Of a stretch of DNA of 44,031 nucleotides, positions 22,960 to 32,413 are shown in pieces. Each line of letters starts with the position of its first letter. Position 1 is the first letter of the stretch. The DNA is from Pelargonium nanum (Eukaryota > Streptophyta > Magnoliopsida > Geraniales > Geraniaceae). The stretch lies in assembly GCA_036897485.1 (NCBI GenBank), contig JAYMTF010000228.1:1-44031 (forward strand). Reading direction: 5' to 3'. Below the pieces are notes generated by a model that did not search any database, was not told the origin of the DNA, and saw only the letters and a program-made list of their open reading frames with translations. A program made the position numbers and the translations under genes.

Positions 22960-23280
22960 AAGAAAACTCAGATGTAGATGTTCTTGAATTGTGTATAAAT
23001 TTGGATTGATTTGGAGCAATTTTTGGCTCCTACATTGATGTTCTTGGATTTTGAATCCCTATTCATTTGGAGGGCAAACTGGTAATTTCAAAATTTAATA
23101 AGTTCAAATTACTTTATTTTACTTTTATTCAAGTAGGAGATATGCAGAGTGGTTGCACAATTTGTATATTCTTTTAGCTTATGTTTTTAAACCTTTTTTT
23201 CATAGTTAAAGAGCTAAATTTTCTCTAATAAATGACGTTCGCCTGTCATTTTTAATAAAAATTACGTAAGCTGTTTTTTG
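22960..23280 (+). repeat. Dispersed repeat family, copy D (most decayed)
   Basis: It has cattgatgttcttggatttt, catttggagggcaaactggt, aggagatatgcagagtggtt and a right end of cgcctgtcatttttaataaa with aattacgtaag. These occur in the same order as in the other copies but with a lower match. Confidence 0.45.
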
Positions 23281-24372
23281 AATAAGTCTTGAATAAAACA
23301 GTCGGGAGCGGTATATCGAACTTTAACAAACAATCCGATCAATAGTTCATCAAAGTAACACATTAGACTCCGCACTCAACAACTTTCAAAGAGGAAGAGA
23401 AAAAATAGCATGTAAAATAGACTTTTGAGATAAGAAGAAGAAAATGTTTTGTCCCAAGGGTCACCACCAAATTCATTTCATGCCATCTCTAACATCTAAT
23501 GCCCTAGCTACCACCATGACCAGTCTCAAATGTCAGTGTCTAACCCAATCCGCATGGCCATGATCACCACAAGTCTCATGTAAATTCTCAAAATTATATT
23601 CACATCCAGTTGGTTTAAGTCGTATAGAAAAACTGAGTCATATTTGTTTAGTAACATGATCAAGACATAGTCAAATCAGTGAAAGAATCACGTTTTCAAC
23701 CGTTATACTGATTTATATAGTAACATGAGCAAGAATCAATCTAATCAATAAGAAAATCACATTTTTTTTATTTCTTTAAGAAGAAGACAACTTCATATTC
23801 ATGAACACGTCATATTCAAACAATCTTCCAAACCATTAACAAGCAAAATTTATTTATTTTTGGGAAACTATGGAAGATAGGACAGTCAAGCTATCAAAAT
23901 ATTCAAAATGAGAGACCACCATGCTCTCAAATAATGGCAAGGTTGGGTCCATGACCCATATGTGTTTTTGTTGAACTTTCTTGATTAAATATAACAAAAA
24001 TAATTAATGTGAAAACTGGCCTAGATTTTAGACTATTGACCAAACAAAACCTTAATTATTAAAAGATTATATACTATATATACACACAATAAGCTCTTCC
24101 TCCGAGGTTCAATGAGAGTTGGCATTGTCAGACTTATTAGCTAGCTCAAAGCTCCTTGCTTTCTTGCTATAGCTATTGTTATAAATATTAAATTAATTAA
24201 GCAAGATTATTGTTTATTAGTGTGAGATTCAAGATTCAAGAAAGCAAGTTAAAGTGCATAAATTCAAATGAGGTGGTGAAGAAAGGTTGGGGACAGGTCT
24301 TTTGAATAATATTTTACAGTAGCAGTGGCGGTGGTTAATCATCAAGAGCTCTCTTTTTGATGCAAGCGTGGG

Positions 24373-24379
24373 TATAAAT
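24373..24379 (+). promoter_or_regulatory. TATA box of the bHLH gene
   Basis: TATAAAT in ggtataaatgcagg. Transcription would start near 24405, placing the CT microsatellite and the leader intron inside the 5' UTR. Confidence 0.5.
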
Positions 24380-24441
24380 GCAGGACCTTTGCTACTTCTC
24401 TTCTCTTTCTTTTTACTCTTCTTCAAACTTCAAAAAACCCA

Positions 24442-24445
<4 letters not shown>

Positions 24446-24478
<33 letters not shown>
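24446..24478 (+). repeat. CT dinucleotide microsatellite in the bHLH leader
   Basis: About 16 uninterrupted CT units shortly downstream of the predicted transcription start. Pyrimidine (CT) tracts in this position are frequent in plant 5' UTRs and core promoters. It is likely to be length-polymorphic. Confidence 0.9.
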
Positions 24479-24480
<2 letters not shown>

Positions 24481-24644
24481 ATTTCTTCTTCTGTGTTTGT
24501 GTAGACTGTGGCAGTGTACAGCTACAGCAAGCTGAGGAGCCACTCATTCACTCTCATTCACAGGAGGGGTTGTTGTTGTTGTTTTGAACAGCCAACAAGA
24601 AAAAGGAACCAAATTGAATAAAGGGTTTTGAGTAAAAAGCTTGA

Positions 24645-25202
24645 ATGGAGGGCAGAGAGCTAAAAGTAGCACAGAATCTGAAATGGGTATCTTTCTCTTG
24701 CCACTTTTAGTTTCTGCTTCAGAGCTGCTCCTGTTCTCTGACTAGGGTTTTGAATGGGTTTATTTATTGTGCTGAAATCAATGTTCTTTGCTTAATTGAC
24801 TGCCTCTCTCTGCATAAAACCCTTTTCTTTTCTCTTCCCATTGAACACACTGCTCTTTTCCTTTTCCCTGAATCTTTGGTCTTTGGAGGGCTTTGGAATG
24901 GTCTCTTGTGAACTTGTCTGTATGATCTTTGGTGATTTTGGGGCTTTTGGCTCACTAATTGAAGTGGGTATTTACTATTTTCTAGTTTGATTCTTCTGTT
25001 TCATAGGATTTACACATAGTGTTCTTTATATGTGGGTTTTGGTTTAAGCTTATTTGTATACGTATATTAGTTTGGAGATTGAATAGTTTGTTTTCCCCTA
25101 TTTCGGGTTCTTGCTCTCTGGTCTATCTTGGTGAGCAATTAGGGTTTGGTCAGATTGTTTCAATAGATTTTGGGTTGGTTTGCTTGTTCAAAATCAGTCA
25201 TA
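24645..25202 (+). other. Leader intron and putative spliced upstream ORF of the bHLH gene
   Basis: A donor at 24687 (AAATGG/GTATCT) and an acceptor ending at 25197 (GTTCAAAATCAG) define a 511-base leader intron. An ATG at 24645 reads 14 codons (MEGRELKVAQNLKW) to the donor, and after splicing continues TCA TAA, giving a 15-residue upstream ORF. The main ATG at 25248 lies 45 bases after that stop. Both splice sites are inferred by eye. Confidence 0.4.
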
Positions 25203-25247
25203 AGTGAAAGTAACTGGTTTTTGGCTACTTTGGCTGATCAAGAAGAG

Positions 25248-27960
25248 ATGGATATGGGTGAGAAGGGAAAAAATGAGGTGGAAAAGAGGTCAAATGAGGA
25301 CCCCATGAACTACCATTCACCTAATATGTCATCGGATTGGCGATTTAGCACCGCCAATCTCTTGAATGTGACAATGGGTATGGTTCCCTCAGGCAATCCA
25401 ATGAGTTCTTCTTCGTGTTCCTCTAGTTCAATGGTGGACTCCTATAGCCCAACCCTTTGGGACCACCCCACCAATTTACAGAACTTGGGTTATTGCGATA
25501 TTAATGCTCAATATAATGCAAGTCCTTCGAGCACACTGGGAATCAGAAGAGGTGGTCCTGGTTCTTTGAGGAGTGTTATTGATAGAACTGTTGACATGGT
25601 TTGGAACCCACCGAATTCAATGCTGAAAGGGGGCATTTTCTTGCCAAATGCATCCGGGATGCTCCCTCAGGGCCTATCTCATTTTCCAGCTGATTCCGGA
25701 TTCATTGAGCGTGCTGCCAGGTTCTCGAGCTTCAACGGTGGGAGTTTTAGTGATGTAGTGAACCCGTTTTGTGTTCCTGACTCTATGGCTCTTTATTCCC
25801 GCGGTGGAGGGATGATATCAGGACAGCAAGAGGTTTGTAAAGGAAACGGGTTGAAATCAGTACCTTCGAATGGGGTGAATGTGGGTGAAGCTTCTAGAGA
25901 TGTATCAGCATCTCTTGAACAAGGAGCGACTGAGGGGAGTCCGCTGAAGAATGAGATAAGAAGCGAGAGCCAAGTAAAGTCTCACGAGGACGCAAAACAA
26001 GGGGTTGGTGGGTCAGGTAACGAGTCTGATGAAGCCGAGTTTAGTGGTGGAGGCGGTCAAGATGAGCCGGCAATGTTGGAGGGTGCTAGCAAGGAACCGT
26101 CTACTACAAAAATTGGCTTGAAGAAGCGGAAAAGAAGTGGACAGGTAGATACCATTAACTGTGCATTCTTGATCCTTGAGTCTATTACTATGCTTTATTT
26201 ATTTCTTATCCACACTTCTAATGTTGTATTTCAGGATACCGAGCTTGATCAAATTAAAGAAGCCGCACAACCTGGTGATTCTGCAAAGGACAAGACCGAA
26301 ATTCCTCAAACGGGTGATCAAAACCCGACTTCAGCTACCAATAGGACTACGGGAAAACAGGGTAAACAGGGGCCTCAAGCATCGGATTCACCAAAAGATG
26401 AATATATTCATGTTAGAGCTAGAAGAGGCCAGGCGACAAATAGCCATAGTCTTGCTGAGAGAGTACGATTTTCAACTTGAAAGTTTTTAGTTCAATTGAA
26501 TCAAAATTTTGAAGTTTGGGTTGAAAGTAATACATATTTTGGCCTCAGGTACGGAGGGAAAAGATTAGTGAAAGGATGAAGTTTCTTCAAGACCTCGTAC
26601 CTGGTTGCAACAAGGTTGGTTGTTAGAAATATCACCTTAGAGGATGTTATTGAATTTAATCTTCTTCGTAACTTTACGATTTGTTATTGTAGTAGATAAC
26701 AGAAAATGATTGGTTTATGCAGGTTACTGGCAAGGCAGTAATGCTGGATGAAATCATCAACTATGTACAATCGCTGCAACGGCAGGTTGAGGTATGGGAG
26801 TAATATTCTTTTAGCATGGTGATTTCTTGTTCATCAAAGTAAATGCCTCCTATATTTGAGGAAAAAATATTGAGATAGTTCTTGAATTATCAGGACCCGA
26901 CCAATTTGGTCCCTAAATTAATTTTATGCCAAAATGGTCCCTCTAAGCCTCAACTATTGAAAATTGACCAAAATGATCTTTGGCTATCTAACAAAAGTTA
27001 AGGTGAACACAGATTAAGTTCAATGTTAGCTTATAGAGTTTTCATGGATTAGACTTATCTGAATCTTTGAGGAATACTTATTGTCCAATGTCCATATGTG
27101 TAACACTGTTTCTCCATTTTTTTTTTCAGTTTTTGTCGATGAAACTCTCAACAGTAAATCCCCGGTTGGATTTTAACATTGAAGGGCTCTTAGCAAAAGA
27201 TGTGAGTGATATTTTCGAAAATGTGATGCGTCGTTATTTGTATGTGGCTATTCCGATCCACCAAAATATGCTCTGCATCTTATTATTCTTCTTTTTTACA
27301 CACAGATCCTTCAATCAAGAGCTGGACCTTCTTCACTTGGTTATACACCAGATATGCCCATGGCTTTTCCTCCATTACATCAATCTCCACCTGGACTAAT
27401 TCAAGCCGGTATTCCTGGAATGGGCGGTTCTTCTAATGTACACCGGAGAAACATTAATCCCCAGTTAACGCCGATTTCTGGAGGTTTTAAGGAGCCTAGT
27501 CAGGTAACCATGGTTCTATCCCGTTTTTATTAAACTTTCATTTTGTTTGTTTCAGTGCAAGTGCCATTGATGATTCTAAAGAAGCCTCCACTTTTATCTT
27601 AAGATAAATGATCTGCCGATGTGACCTTTCTACTATTCCATGTTATGTGTTGCCTCCCATGGTTTTGAACCCTCACAACTTTTAACGCCAACGGATTTCC
27701 CTCTTTCTATAAATATTGATCTAAACATTGTCTTAACAAATTTGGCTGCAGCTACCCAATATGTGGGAGGATGAGCTCCACAATGTTGTCCAAATGAACT
27801 ATGGAACCAGCACGCCTCTTCCTAGCCAAGAGGTAAACGGTATGTATGATTCTTGATCTCTCAAACAAGTGACTCCCATAGTATATCGAACTAACCACAA
27901 AGTTCCTCTATTGCATTTGCAGAGTCCTCGACACCAGGCCAAATGAAAGTTGAGCTTTAG
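25248..27960 (+). CDS. bHLH49: bHLH transcription factor, subfamily XII (bHLH49-like)
   Basis: Eight coding exons: 25248-26144, 26235-26462, 26549-26614, 26723-26791, 27130-27201, 27306-27503, 27752-27839 and 27923-27960. They join without a stop to give about 551 residues (Arabidopsis bHLH49 is about 490). The N-terminus [15 protein letters not shown], the [10 protein letters not shown] stretch and [17 protein letters not shown] match the bHLH49 group. A basic stretch KKRKRSGQ at the end of the first coding exon is a likely nuclear signal. The bHLH domain spans about 358-425. Its basic region has His370, Glu374 and Arg378, the H-E-R set that reads the CACGTG E-box, and the second helix ends in [16 protein letters not shown]. 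The tail ([25 protein letters not shown]) is conserved in the family. Members form heterodimers and promote cell elongation under hormone and light control. It acts in the nucleus. Confidence 0.93.
26870..27060 (+). mobile_element. Relic transposon fragment in bHLH intron
   Basis: The words accaatttggtccctaaatt, ccaaaatggtccct and attgaccaaaatgatc are characteristic of a very common decayed repeat type in plant introns and spacers. Only a fragment is present and no terminal repeats or target duplication were found, so the class is not assigned. Confidence 0.4.
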
Positions 27961-29805
27961 TGATTTTGTTTAGTTTCTCCCCCACAAAGCATTCACAGCG
28001 GCTCCTCCTATGTGCCCATGCAATCAGTTCAGGTAATCATTTTTAGCCATATCATGCAGTAGGAGGCTTCACTAAAAGATCTGAAACATCCTTTTGAGGA
28101 TAGAGCTGCTCGTTAAATAATAGCAACGCCCAGAGAGTCCAAGAATGTATAGATTGATACTCTTCTAATCGAAATGACGTATAGGTTTAAAGAGAGAAGC
28201 TCACATCTCATACCAATGTGAGCTATTTATGTATAACTTGCAAGAACATAGCAACCGAGAAGTTGAGAAGAACCCTATATGAGCTGCATGTGTTGAATAT
28301 GAGCTGTTTGTGTATAACTTGCAAGAACATATCAATGAGAAGTTGAAACAAACCCTATATGGTGATGTTATTGTCCATTGGAAAAAAAGCTGCATGTGTT
28401 TGAAACAAATGGTAGCGTTTGGATTATAATTTTTGTTCGAAAATGATAATCAAGAATCAGAATGGGAACTATATTCCCAATTTTGAGATATTGGAGTGTG
28501 TGTTATTATTTGGTGTAGGACCAAATCAACAGTGTTTTTTAAAAATCTTCTGGCAGGAAAGAGACAAGACCAACATGGTTGTTGGGGAGATAATGAATAT
28601 GGGTTTCTTATCCTTTGTTGTCTGGTTTTAATTTATTAAGATTCTTGTTGAGTATCTTATGAATTTATGTGTTTGTAACAAGAAAGATCTGTGTCCAAGA
28701 TTTCTGAAATCTTGATTTCTGAGAAATGATGTCGTAGAGGTTACGACTAAAGGAACAAAATGTTTGATTCTTGATCTTTCTTTCACATAGAAACAGGTTG
28801 GCAACAGTCTGTTGCAGTTCAAGTTGCAAAAACTCAGATCCATTCCAATCTCAGTCAAGATCAAAATTCAATTCCAGTACCAAATTTTATTTCAGCATTT
28901 AAGTCAAATTAATGTTATAAAATGACGAGAGAAAAAAAAATGACTGAGACTGAGCTAAGATCGTGTGGGCGCGAAAGAATTTGTCTAGATCCAATTCTTG
29001 TGCTGTGATTGATTTTTGGCCATTAATAAGTTGGCTGAGGTTCCTCGTTATCTAAAATGATTTCGAATTATGATTTATCAAAGTGTACAATATGAAAGTG
29101 GTATGATTAACATACTTGCATTTTTTGGCCCGACTCACTGGGCCATTTGCCAACTCTAAACACGAGGTTATTCCAACTTAACTCAGAATATAGTTCCACG
29201 AAATGGAACTACATTGAAATGGATCTGGGTGCACCAGAATAGACCCATTTTACAAATGGGCATTCAATCCAATATCCAGAAAAACCCAACTAAACTATAT
29301 CAAATGCTCCATTATGTTTCGTGAAAGCCTCTTTTCCCGCCAAATTATTGTATCTTGAAAACCATGCACTAGTTCTCTAAGGCTCTAACCGTTACTAGTT
29401 CCATGTTCAAGAAAAGAAGAAGCTCCATTTCCATGGATCAAAATAGCTTCGTGGGTCCAGAAATTTTCTCATCAAACCATCTTTATCAATGCATATAGAG
29501 AACTAGGTGCAATGAATGCAAAGTGTTCGATCATATGCCTCAATGAAAACTCTTTTCTTGAAACACCAAATCCCAATTACAAAGACAGTGTTGTCGATTT
29601 AAGATTGTTGTTCATTATTGCATGAAAGACTTTCTTTCTTCGTTTATCGGTTTTCTTGATCACAAGAACGAGAATGTACTTTCAGTCAAGATCCTATCAT
29701 ATCAGATATGCAAGAATGTTTGCGAATACAAGTCATTTCAAGCTACATTTGTGACAAAAGAATCATAATAAATAAAGGTATAGAAACGCGTACACGAACT
29801 TCCAT
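27961..29805. other. 3' flank of bHLH gene and intergenic spacer
   Basis: It begins with the bHLH 3' UTR; a CAG/GTAATC site at about 28030 could be a donor for a 3'-UTR intron. It includes the duplication at 28219-28405 and, at 28411-28435, one end of a terminal-inverted-repeat element (ggtagcgtttggatt). The rest, to the end of the convergent peroxiredoxin-like gene, shows no coding or RNA signal. Confidence 0.5.
28219..28405. repeat. Imperfect tandem duplication downstream of the bHLH gene
   Basis: Two copies, 28219-28297 and 28300-28405, with a period of about 80 bases. They share tgtataacttgcaagaacat, gagaagttga and accctatatg, and the motif agctgcatgtgtt follows each. They may lie within or just beyond the 3' UTR. 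Confidence 0.75.
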
Positions 29806-31524
29806 TCAAAAATCCATTGATGACTTGATTATGGACTCCCCTTGATCGCGATGTTGATTCTGTGACAGGTCAGAGAAAAAAAGGCTGATTACACGAAAAC
29901 TTCAAATCGAAGAAGAGCTGTTATGAAGAGTTAGTACCTGAATCTGAGAGCAGATCTCAATGACTTCAGCTGAAGGTGCCCAATCACCAAAGTTCCTCTC
30001 AATAAACTGGTAAGCAATGCCACTCTTTCCACTTCCTACTATGAAAAGTCCTCCTTTGATTTCACCTTCTCCTTTGAAGTTCTGCTCGAGCCCCATAGCT
30101 TTTGCGCGCTTGTAATTTGCAATAGCTCGAGGGTTTAGGATAAATCCCGATAGGAACTTGTCCTTGAGTAGCTTCCCACCTCCTAGAGCTCTGAAGAACT
30201 CCATTCGTTGATCGAAGATCACAACGCCTCCCCAGTACCTTGGCCAAAAGTCTTTTATCTGATACATCAGCATAACATGTTAAACAAAAGTTTGGTTGAT
30301 TGAATTTGAAACTTGGTAGAGCACAAATGTCGAAAAGTGTTTGCTAATAATACCTCTGACTCTATGTACTGGTGAAGAACTGCATAGAGTTTAATTCCCA
30401 TTGCATCGAATAAGGGTTTTTTCGCGTACAGCTGATGAGCTTCAGCTCTGCACATTATGCACCTGTTGTCCCATGTCAGTCAAGATCTCACATTAGATCG
30501 GATTCATCATTAGCACTCTTTCGTAACCATAAGACTAGAGCTGACAATTTGAGTTTAAGCATGTTTGAGCTCAGTATATTTGTAATCGTGTTATGTTTGT
30601 GGTGATCCCTATAGCACATATTTAACCTCTGACACGACGCGTCAACACAAGTTGTAAGACAAGGTGCAAAGTATAGGAATTTACCCAGGACGCCGGATGC
30701 ATAGGAGAATAGCTGGTTTGTTGCGCCATAGATCCGAGGCTTTCATTGGAGGCGTCTTGGTCGTCACCAACTGTTCCATTCCAATCTTGTACTCTGGAGT
30801 GAGTTTCTGAACTGATATGTTTTCAATAGCAGAATATGGAGCAACAGTCTCCACTATGGAAGGAGGTTGTATGCAACCACACAATCTCGGCTCAGCAGCC
30901 TCTGCAGCAACAATTCCCTTAAAGACGTACCCTTCTATGATCTTGAGATCGGACATTGATTGCTCCAACGATCTCTCACCCATCACAAAACCTCGTGGCA
31001 TGCTCGACATCTTTCTTGAGTTCACAGACATTGTGCTGGTGTAAATGCTGTTGTTTCTTGATACCAACCTGCTTCTATTCCTTGCAGGGACAGGTTTGGG
31101 AAAAGGAGCTGCACAAGCTGTGGTCCTGTCCATGAATCGCGCTATGTGACCTCTCTTCATAGCGAACAGCGAAGCAAGATCTCCACTGCTCAAGTTCAGA
31201 AGCTCGGGCAGGGACTTCCCCGAGGCCTCTAGCCGGTCTCCATATTGCATCAGAGCTCGATCGTGAAGGTATGATCTGATCTCCAATGCATCCTAAGTAG
31301 CAAAAAAACAGTTAGTTCTAAAATTGAACGTCGAATTCTTGAAAAAGAATGGTGATAATTTGATGACAAACCTTCTGCTGTTGTGTCATGTTTATTGATG
31401 CCATGTCATCTGAATTCATGATCTTCAAGGTGGGTACATCTTCCCAACCTTCATCTATCAGTGTTTGAAGCAATTCCCTGAGAGCTCCATTGCCAATGAA
31501 ATCATCCATGGAAAAGGAAGCCAT
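29806..31524 (-). CDS. PRXL2-like thioredoxin-fold protein with N-terminal SAM-like domain
   Basis: Five minus-strand exons (31524-31372, 31292-30685, 30462-30354, 30258-29938 and 29859-29806) join in phase to give 414 residues. Residues 1 to about 110 form two short helical repeats (RELLQTLIDEGWEDVPTLK; then a YLHDRALMQYGDRLEASG segment) resembling SAM-type domains. A linker rich in Ser, Arg and Pro follows. From about 240 there is an AhpC/TSA-type thioredoxin fold of the peroxiredoxin-like 2 family: LWRNKPAILLCIRRPGCIMC carries the Cys255-x2-Cys258 redox pair. It is followed by LYAVLHQYIESE, FWPRYWGGVVIFDQ and the GGLFIVGSGKSGIAYQF block. Family members are thiol reductase-like antioxidant proteins; the plant SAM-fused form has no firmly established substrate. 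No transit peptide is obvious, so it is probably cytosolic or peripheral. The final 17-residue exon is small but in phase with a good acceptor (CTGTCACAG). Confidence 0.87.
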
Positions 31525-32413
31525 TTTCTTGCAATGGCCTGAACTTTAGAGCTCTACTGTCCTATAAAAGAACCTAATTACAGTAAAATATTAACCTAAT
31601 ACAGTCATTAGCAAGATTAGCCGCCCTAAACTGTGCGGCTGATACATCTGTATAAGTATCTTTATAACGGAACCTAAAACACAATTGCTAAAAACAAGCA
31701 CTTGAGATCCATGAAGTTGCAGGAAACGGTCAAAAGATACCGATAAAGACAAAGATAGGGAAAAGATTTGGGTGCAAGAAATGACTACATTGTGGGACAA
31801 ATGTGCTAATTACAAGAACAGAGTTTAAAAAAGGATTGATGTGTCCGGCCAAATACATTATTTGCTAAACCGCATAACTTGACAAGAATACAGGACAAAA
31901 TTGACTATATATGTTCTTGCTGAGTTGACATATGAGTGAATTTCAAGCATAAGTAGTTTCAAAGGTAAAACGGACGGCTCAGTTTCCATTGTGTTTGAAC
32001 TTGTGAGAGTTTCCATTGTGTTTGAACTTGTGAGAAAAACTCTCGAATTTGATCCCACCAAATACACTCATAAGGATTAGAGAGGAGTGAAGAGCCTAAC
32101 TGTGACTAGGTGTATGTCCGTAAATAACGTGTGAACGAGAAGGGTGAGGAGCCTAACTGTGACTTAACTCGGAGCAAAAGTAGTCTTAAACCGCAAAACA
32201 ATGGAAAGAACGCTAACATTTCTTAGGTTTATGTAATCATCTAAATATCAAAGTCTGCTTCAAGAATAAAAATGGTACAAAATTTTCAAACCATATCATA
32301 AATTTTGTTTACGTGACCAAGAAGTAACAATAACAATCTCTCTCTATTTCCTAGTGGGCATAGTTTTAGTAATCAACCAATACCCAAATTGTGTCTATAA
32401 GTTTCAAGTTTGT
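31525..32413. other. Spacer between PRXL2-like and HSP90C genes
   Basis: The promoter region of the PRXL2-like gene meets the 3' UTR of HSP90C (same strand). A perfect 27-base tandem repeat (gtttccattgtgtttgaact...) occurs at 31982-32008 and 32009-32035. A 16-base direct repeat gagcctaactgtgact starts near 32091 and again near 32148. No gene is seen. Confidence 0.6.

Larger units (their letters stand above)
14760..24372. other. Gene-poor AT-rich intergenic region of about 9.6 kb
   Basis: No supported gene was found. Contents noted: a patch at 15900-16560 that reads like decayed retroelement sequence, with degenerate cggatc/aacccgaac words and a gtcgcacgtgaggg...cgtcccacattg stretch like the boundary of a plant LTR or other element. 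There is a region around 17880-18010 and another at 19555-19700 with words like tatgaacttgaac and caatttagtcc, typical of relic transposons. Copies of the dispersed repeat family lie at 18.2-18.8, 20.6-21.0 and 22.9-23.3 kb. A few very short open frames are treated under findings. The right end is the bHLH promoter. Confidence 0.55.

Noticed and set aside
24764..25207. Short open frames on both strands upstream of the bHLH start
   Set aside because: They fall in the predicted leader intron, lack family features and overlap one another.
27067..27399. A 110-codon plus-strand frame overlapping bHLH exons 6 and 7
   Set aside because: It is out of frame with the conserved bHLH tail and crosses good splice sites.
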